DNA of 64,000 nucleotides from G963663315 sp965208975. Lineage in GTDB: Bacteria > Pseudomonadota > Gammaproteobacteria > Arenicellales > Poriferihabitantaceae. The position numbers were made by a program, and so were the translations under genes. The notes below the pieces were generated by a model that saw only the letters and a program-made list of their open reading frames with translations, had not been told where the DNA came from and ran no database searches. Below are positions 59,343 through 64,000 of the stretch, one piece after another; the stretch's first letter is position 1, and each line of letters opens with the position of its first letter. The DNA lies in assembly GCA_965208975.1 (NCBI GenBank), contig CBDBQH010000003.1, positions 558,001-622,000 of the forward strand, in the 5' to 3' direction.

Positions 59343-59606
59343 ATGATGGCACAAACAAAGATACAGACGTTCAGCCTTGGCGGTTATTGGAATAATTTCA
59401 TCGAATCCCATGTCAGGCAAGGTCGCTATGCCTCTGCCAGTGAACTAGTGAGAGATGGTTTGCGACTATTGGAAGAAAAAGAGGCGGATTCGAAACTCGA
59501 AGCGTTACGCGCTGCCCTGATTGAAGGTGAGGAAAGCAGGGGCGCAGGTTTGCTGGATATGCAAGCCATAAGGCAGGAAGCTAAAAAGGGAGTGGGCTTG
59601 TTATAG
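59343..59606 (+). CDS. parD: ParD-type antitoxin
   Basis: 87 residues with a ribbon-helix-helix N-terminus (KIQTFSLGGYWNNFIESHV) and the typical ParD stretch GRYASASELVRDGLRLLEEK, then an acidic toxin-binding tail. It would repress its own promoter at the palindromes just upstream and neutralise ParE. The ParE gene that follows 3 bp later is broken. A copy of this gene's last 28 codons follows the third DUF1703 gene at 62540. Confidence 0.88.
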   Translation: MMAQTKIQTFSLGGYWNNFIESHVRQGRYASASELVRDGLRLLEEKEADSKLEALRAALIEGEESRGAGLLDMQAIRQEAKKGVGLL

Positions 59607-59609
59607 CGA

Positions 59610-59818
59610 ATGTACCAGATTCACCATCAGGCAAAAGCACGTACAGACCTTAAAAATATCTGGCAAGTCCGGCAGGGTATCTACACCTGCTCGAAAGAGC
59701 GCTGGAAAAACTATCAGACGCATTTGCAACCCTGTATTGCCGTCCTGGCGCGGGCAGGCATTCTGGATGATACCGGGAACTGGCTCGAATACAACACAGG
59801 ATAAAATTTTCCTTGTGA
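59610..59818 (+). pseudogene. parE: Frameshifted ParE toxin
   Basis: MYQIHHQAKARTDLKNIW in the first frame, then LLERALEKLSDAFATLYCRP and GAGRHSG in a second frame, then RELARIQHRIKFSL to a stop at 59818 in a third. Together they trace a ParE toxin with at least two frameshifts and losses. It is inactive as read. Confidence 0.75.
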
Positions 59819-59891
59819 TTGCACTCAAAAATCAATTCCGAGTCCGGTACAGTTCATATTTCCAACAACCAACGACAGGATAAGGTGTAAT

Positions 59892-60869
59892 ATGAACCAG
59901 ACCAATAATACCATCGCTGCACAGACAAGGCTGCCGGGATTGCCAGATACCGCGGGGATTACCTCCGAAGAGTGCAACGACCTGGCTGGAAGCATCAGCA
60001 GATCAACCGCAACAACCTATGCCAGGCTGAACAAGCGCATTGACGAATGGCTAAAAGCCAAAAGCCGGAGACAGCTTGATGATACGACAATGGCCGCATT
60101 TGTCCGGGCGCTGGAAGCAGAAGGGAAAGCCCCGTCCACGATCAAACAGTTTATCGCCGCCGCCGTGTTTCGAGCAAAGATCAATAACTGGCAATCACCG
60201 CGTGGCCGCAAGACAGAAGCCGCGATTAAAAGAATATGCCGGGAACATTCCAGCCGGGGGCGCGGCCAGTCTGACCCACTCACTGTCGAAGATGTGGCGA
60301 TGATGATGGCGCGGGCTTGCGACCCCCGCCCGACTGGACGGGGTGGCAAATATCGGGAAAACATGGAGAAAGCCACCGCAAGGGGGCTGACTGACCAGGC
60401 CATGATCGGTCTGTTGTTCCAGGCTGGTTTGCGGGTATCCGAACTGATTGCACTGCAATGGCAAGACATACGGGAGTCAAAGGACATACCGGGCGCCTTA
60501 CTGATTCGTGTCCGCACCAGCAAGACCAACCAGATCGGTGACGAAACAGACATACGCCTGATCAAAAACGGATGTGCCGACGCGGTGAAGGCCATCGCGC
60601 TGCCGGACATAAAGCCGGATGCTTATGTATTCGGCGACATGAATAAAGCAACAGCTAACTATCGTGTAAAACGGATGGCAGAGTACGCAAGAGTAGAAGG
60701 CCGCATCACGACCCACTCAGGGCGTATCGGCCTGGCATCCGAGTTGACCCGGCGCGGCGCGTCCATGCAGGAAGTCATGTTGGCCGGAAATTGGCGTTCA
60801 TCGCAGATGGTGGCGCACTATTGTGCTGGAGCCACGGCGGAGCGCGGAGCGGTGGCGAAATACCTTTGA
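59892..60869 (+). CDS. Tyrosine recombinase / site-specific integrase
   Basis: 325 residues. A core-binding SAM-like domain (STATTYARLNKRIDEWLKAK, ALEAEGKAPSTIKQFIAAAV) is followed by the catalytic domain with R181 in LLFQAGLRVSELIALQW, H275 and R278 in ITTHSGRIGLASELTRRG, W301 in LAGNWRSSQMVAHY and the nucleophile Y310. All catalytic residues are present. It lacks the extra motif of integron integrases. It lies 46 bp before the third cassette leader, and 87 bp of it are duplicated at 56089. It is a good candidate for moving parts of this region, but no attachment site is evident. Confidence 0.9.
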   Translation: MNQTNNTIAAQTRLPGLPDTAGITSEECNDLAGSISRSTATTYARLNKRIDEWLKAKSRRQLDDTTMAAFVRALEAEGKAPSTIKQFIAAAVFRAKINNWQSPRGRKTEAAIKRICREHSSRGRGQSDPLTVEDVAMMMARACDPRPTGRGGKYRENMEKATARGLTDQAMIGLLFQAGLRVSELIALQWQDIRESKDIPGALLIRVRTSKTNQIGDETDIRLIKNGCADAVKAIALPDIKPDAYVFGDMNKATANYRVKRMAEYARVEGRITTHSGRIGLASELTRRGASMQEVMLAGNWRSSQMVAHYCAGATAERGAVAKYL

Positions 60870-60914
60870 TTGACCTGACCCTGGCTTATGCAGGACGCAG
60901 TGCTGGACGCAGTG

Positions 60915-60977
60915 CTTGCACCCAACCGCATGGAGTGGCATGATTGACTGAACTCCCCACCCCAAAGAACACGGACA
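60915..60977 (+). repeat. DUF1703 cassette leader, copy 3
   Basis: 63 bp identical to copies 1 and 2, preceded by a small 'gcaggacgcagtgctggacgcagtg' duplication after the recombinase gene. Confidence 0.92.
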
Positions 60978-62543
60978 ATGACCCGCCGCCAACTCCCGAT
61001 CGGCATCCAGGATTTTCGTACAATCCGGGAGCAGAATTGCTACTATGTAGACAAAACCTCCCATATCCGGCGGCTGATCGAAATGGGGAGTTTCTACTTC
61101 CTGTCGCGCCCGCGCAGATTCGGCAAGAGTCTGCTGATCTCTACATTACAGGAACTGTTCGAGGGCAATGAACCCCTGTTTCAGGGACTCGATATCCATG
61201 ACCATTGGGATTGGTCGGTTCAATATCCAGTGGTTCGCCTGAGCTTCGGTGGCAAACACAACGAACCCGGAGACCTCGCCCAAAGCATTGAAAGCCAACT
61301 GGCCATCATGGAGAGGAACGCCGGTCTTGACCCGGTGCAATCCCCCGGTTCAGGCCCGGAACGCCTGCGGGATATTCTGGATCGTCTGCACCAGACTACC
61401 GGCCAACAGGTTGTGGTACTGGTAGATGAATACGACAAGCCCATCCTGGATGTACTGGATGACCCGGACATGGCCAGAGCCAACCGCGACTACTTGCGCG
61501 GATTCTACGGCATCATCAAGGACAGCGCCCGCGATGTCCGCTTCGTCTTCGTCACCGGCATCAGTATGTTCTCGAAAGTAAGTCTGTTCTCCGGTCTTAA
61601 CAATCTCATGAATATCAGCCTTGACCCCAACTACGCCACCCTTTGCGGCTATACCGATACCGACTTGGATACCGTATTCGCGCCGGAACTGCCCGGCCTT
61701 GACCGGAATGAAGTTCGCAAATGGTATAACGGCTATAGCTGGCTCGGAGAGGAGAAGGTTTATAACCCGTTTGATCTGCTATTGTTATTCAACAGCCGCA
61801 ACTTCGAGGCCCACTGGTTCGAGACCGGCTCTCCGACCTTCCTGTTCCGTATGATGCAGGAACAGGAAGTCAGTCCGTTGGAACTGGAGAGTCTGACCAC
61901 AGACTCCAGACAAATTTCCAGTTTCGATATTGATGACATTGACATTCAGGCTCTCTTGTTCCAGACCGGCTATCTGACCATTACGGCAAAGGAAAGGCGC
62001 GGTCCGCGAACTCTCTATACGCTGGATTACCCCAACTTCGAGGTACGCCACAGTCTGAGCTATGGATTGCTCGGTTACATTACCGGACGCAGAAACGAAA
62101 CAGCGGATCAGGGGGATGAACTCAGCCGTCTGCTGGCTGCCAATGACTTTGACAGATTCACGGATTGCCTCAAATCATTCTTCGCCGGGATTCCCTATCA
62201 GTGGCAAACCCGCACCGGGCCAGCCCGCTATGAAGCCTGGTACGCCGGTATGCTGTATGCCTGTTTTCGCACTATCGGGCTGGACCTGCGGGTAGAGGAT
62301 TCTTCCGGTCGCGGGCGGGCAGACATGGTGGTATTGCATGGCCATCAGGTATTCGTGCTTGAGTTCAAGATGACCGATGGAGACGAGGACGGCGAGGATG
62401 CGGCGTATCAGGCGATTGAACAGATACAGGAAAAGGGCTATGCCGACCAATACCGGAGCCGGGGTCAACCCATCCATCTGATCGGTATATCGTTCAGCGC
62501 AAAAGAACGCAATCTGGCGGCGGTGAAGGTGGTTTCGGTCTGA
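60978..62543 (+). CDS. AAA-ATPase-like / PD-(D/E)XK nuclease family protein (DUF1703), copy 3
   Basis: 521 residues with the same motifs as the other copies. The first 100 and the last about 120 residues are almost identical to copy 2. Residues about 225-390 are diverged (NLMNISLDPNYATLCGYTDT, QISSFDIDDIDIQALLFQTG, RRGPRTLYTLDYPNF), which points to block-wise recombination. The stop codon lies within sequence that matches codons of parD, so its 3' junction is inside a parD copy. Confidence 0.9.
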   Translation: MTRRQLPIGIQDFRTIREQNCYYVDKTSHIRRLIEMGSFYFLSRPRRFGKSLLISTLQELFEGNEPLFQGLDIHDHWDWSVQYPVVRLSFGGKHNEPGDLAQSIESQLAIMERNAGLDPVQSPGSGPERLRDILDRLHQTTGQQVVVLVDEYDKPILDVLDDPDMARANRDYLRGFYGIIKDSARDVRFVFVTGISMFSKVSLFSGLNNLMNISLDPNYATLCGYTDTDLDTVFAPELPGLDRNEVRKWYNGYSWLGEEKVYNPFDLLLLFNSRNFEAHWFETGSPTFLFRMMQEQEVSPLELESLTTDSRQISSFDIDDIDIQALLFQTGYLTITAKERRGPRTLYTLDYPNFEVRHSLSYGLLGYITGRRNETADQGDELSRLLAANDFDRFTDCLKSFFAGIPYQWQTRTGPARYEAWYAGMLYACFRTIGLDLRVEDSSGRGRADMVVLHGHQVFVLEFKMTDGDEDGEDAAYQAIEQIQEKGYADQYRSRGQPIHLIGISFSAKERNLAAVKVVSV

Positions 62544-62630
62544 TTGAAGGTGAGGAAAGCGGGGACGCAGGTTTGCTGGATATGCAATCCCTGTGTCAGG
62601 AATCATATCAGGGAGCGGGGCTTTATGGAG
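62540..62630 (+). pseudogene. parD 3' fragment after cassette copy 3
   Basis: It reads LIEGEESGDAGLLDMQSLCQ, matching LIEGEESRGAGLLDMQAIRQ of the antitoxin at 59343. The frame is one base off the DUF1703 stop. It continues without a stop into the nucleotidyltransferase frame. The parD 5' part is absent. Confidence 0.8.
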
Positions 62631-62683
62631 ATATACTCTATACTTCACGGTATGCTGACCGAGAGAGTGCGGAGAACATGAAG

Positions 62684-63340
62684 ATGAATGATACCCCGGA
62701 TCGGGCGGAGGATTTTATGGACGATGACATGCTACGTCTGTGGCGGTCCATGGGACCTCTGCCGGGAGACCTGCGGTTATATGGGGGAACGGCCATTGCC
62801 TTGTATCTGGGGCATCGTAAATCCACTGATTTTGATTTTGCAACGCCTCAACCTGTCATTGATAAAAACTTCGTCAGCAAATTACCTTTCATGAAAAAGG
62901 CCAGGGAGGTAATGGGAGGAAGGGGCATGATTGATGCAGTGATAGCGGGGGACAATCGTGATATTAAAATCACATTCATGGAGTGTGGTCACCTGATACC
63001 CATGCCTTCCCGACCTTCGAACCGGGCGTCAAATGGCGTATTGGTGGCTCATCCAATTGATTTGATTATTACAAAAATTGAAGCCTGTTTCGACAGGGAA
63101 CAAGCCAGAGACTATGAAGATATGTCGTTCGCTGTTAAAGCATGGCCCAACTGGTGCCGGGCGGCTTGTGACCTTGTATTGAAAGACCGTAGACTGGACT
63201 CCGTCTGTGGAATCTTATCTTCACCGCCTTATCACATTTATGAAGATCTGGGCCCTGAAAGTCTGAAAACAATACGGACATTCGCGCAGAATTTGCTGAA
63301 AGAAAAAATAACATCAAAAGAAATCGAACTGGATTTATAA
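62684..63340 (+). CDS. AbiEii-like nucleotidyltransferase
   Basis: 218 residues from MNDTPDRAED (GGAG 9 bp upstream). The frame is open further upstream into the parD fragment, which is not part of the domain. The nucleotidyltransferase motif is LYGGTAIALYLGHRKSTDFD. The second signature is HPIDLIITKIEACFDREQAR then DYED, as in AbiEii/AbiGii toxins of bicistronic TA or abortive infection systems. The cognate AbiEi-type antitoxin is not upstream; the gene at 63391 follows instead. Confidence 0.8.
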   Translation: MNDTPDRAEDFMDDDMLRLWRSMGPLPGDLRLYGGTAIALYLGHRKSTDFDFATPQPVIDKNFVSKLPFMKKAREVMGGRGMIDAVIAGDNRDIKITFMECGHLIPMPSRPSNRASNGVLVAHPIDLIITKIEACFDREQARDYEDMSFAVKAWPNWCRAACDLVLKDRRLDSVCGILSSPPYHIYEDLGPESLKTIRTFAQNLLKEKITSKEIELDL

Positions 63341-63390
63341 TAACGGGTATGAGGATTCCCGCCCCCGGACGGGAATGTGGGTGGAAAACC

Positions 63391-63873
63391 ATGACAACAG
63401 ACTATAACATACAGGAATTGGGTTACGACCCACACCGGGAATTAACCCGTTTCAGGGGTACTCCTATCCCCAGGATACGAACCCCGTTAGCGAAAACACC
63501 CCGGCGCTGGACCATCGCCGGATATGTCTGGTGGAACGGACCACCATGGACCGTATTACGCAACTCATCCTGTTATCTTTGGCATGTGATGGATTATGCG
63601 TCATTGGATGATTTGCGTTTTGCCTGGCGGGATGTGTCATTGGAATTATGGAGAAAATCATTGGATGATGCCCGCCCGGGTGTGTTGGCAAAATACAATT
63701 ACGTTCAATTCTCCATATTGCTGGGACGCATCTCAATGGATGACCCGGTTAAAGAGTGGCCGGATAACGCTCACCGGCTGGATTTTCGCATGTTGGCAAA
63801 GAACACACGGGAACAGATGGTTCAACGTCACGCGCGCTTGCACCCAACTGCATGGAGTGGCATGATTGACTGA
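63391..63873 (+). CDS. Unknown protein downstream of AbiEii-like gene, tail from cassette leader
   Basis: 160 residues from MTTDYNIQELGYDPHREL; a longer in-frame start at 63349 adds 14 residues with no family support. It is rich in Trp and Arg (KTPRRWTIAGYVWWNGPPWT; DDLRFAWRDVSLELWRKSLD). I recognise no domain. It follows the nucleotidyltransferase by about 50 bp on the same strand and may be its partner. Its last 11 residues, LHPTAWSGMID, are encoded by the fourth cassette leader, exactly as in ThrC. Confidence 0.6.
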   Translation: MTTDYNIQELGYDPHRELTRFRGTPIPRIRTPLAKTPRRWTIAGYVWWNGPPWTVLRNSSCYLWHVMDYASLDDLRFAWRDVSLELWRKSLDDARPGVLAKYNYVQFSILLGRISMDDPVKEWPDNAHRLDFRMLAKNTREQMVQRHARLHPTAWSGMID

Positions 63874-63898
63874 ACTCCCACCCCAAAGAACACGGACA
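63837..63898 (+). repeat. DUF1703 cassette leader, copy 4
   Basis: 62 bp, one C shorter than the others and with one further substitution (caactgcatgg for caaccgcatgg). It overlaps the 3' end of the preceding gene and leads to the ATG at 63899. Confidence 0.9.
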
Positions 63899-64000
63899 AT
63901 GACCAGCCACCAACTCCCGATCGGCATCCAGGATTTTCGCACAATCCGGGAGCAGAATTGCTATTACATCGACAAAACCGCCCATATCCGGCGGCTGATC
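63899..64000 (+). CDS. DUF1703 family gene, copy 4, cut by window end
   Basis: The 34 codons visible (MTSHQLPIGIQDFRTIREQN, CYYIDKTAHIRRLI) match the start of the other three copies with a few changes. The gene runs out of the window. It shows that the cassette series continues to the right. Confidence 0.88.
   Translation, partial: MTSHQLPIGIQDFRTIREQNCYYIDKTAHIRRLI

Noticed and set aside
47213..63898. Integron-like array with the leaders as attC sites
   Set aside because: The recombinase lacks the integron-integrase motif, the leaders show no attC-type paired core sites, and each gene has the same family rather than varied cassettes.

Overview
The window looks like a gammaproteobacterial chromosome of moderate GC. 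The evidence is the def-fmt-rsmB-trkA-trkH cluster, the dprA-smg-topA cluster, a YccA-type membrane protein, large-form PurL, type II threonine synthase, and TolC and general porins with Gram-negative outer-membrane signals. I cannot place it below class. No rRNA, tRNA or CRISPR array was found.

From 1 to 47.2 kb the gene content is mainly housekeeping, interrupted by surface-protein genes and dispersed palindromic repeats. Two giant secreted Calx-beta proteins with autotransporter-like barrels lie at 1-4600 (cut by the left edge) and 27375-31520. Both have a GGCT tetranucleotide tract (13 and 9 units) and related DNA upstream. Between them are yccA, a LysR regulator, an AAA_14/DUF4143 ATPase, a double glycosyltransferase, a DUF3461 gene, a peptide-type ABC importer, malonyl-CoA decarboxylase, an ArgD/AstC aminotransferase, ETF-ubiquinone oxidoreductase, purL and dapA. 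After the second surface protein come dprA, smg, topA, a sugar-phosphate transferase with a small coupled gene, pcm, tolC, trkH, trkA, rsmB, fmt, def and thrC.

From the last codons of thrC (47213) to the right edge is an accessory region with few housekeeping genes. It holds four copies of a unit made of a fixed 62-63 bp leader plus a 521-codon AAA-ATPase-like/PD-(D/E)XK gene (DUF1703 type); the fourth copy is cut by the window edge. Interspersed are three paralogous porins, three further AAA_14/DUF4143 ATPases (one with an internal deletion), decayed toxin-antitoxin modules, a truncated HATPase/winged-helix regulator, a tyrosine recombinase and an 87 bp fragment of it elsewhere, an AbiEii-like nucleotidyltransferase and an unknown partner gene. 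Junctions fall inside genes: the leader supplies the last 11 residues of ThrC and of the unknown protein, a parD tail follows the third copy, and porin leaders abut truncated genes. This points to repeated recombination between short shared blocks.

Regulatory signals that can be read include three intrinsic terminators after porins, one between the ABC binding-protein and permease genes, long palindromes at the start of three AAA_14 genes, and a promoter overlapped by palindromes before parD. The most interesting leads are the leader/ATPase-nuclease cassette family, the tetranucleotide tracts of the two surface-protein genes, the start-site palindromes of the AAA_14 genes, and the use of dispersed repeats as coding sequence.
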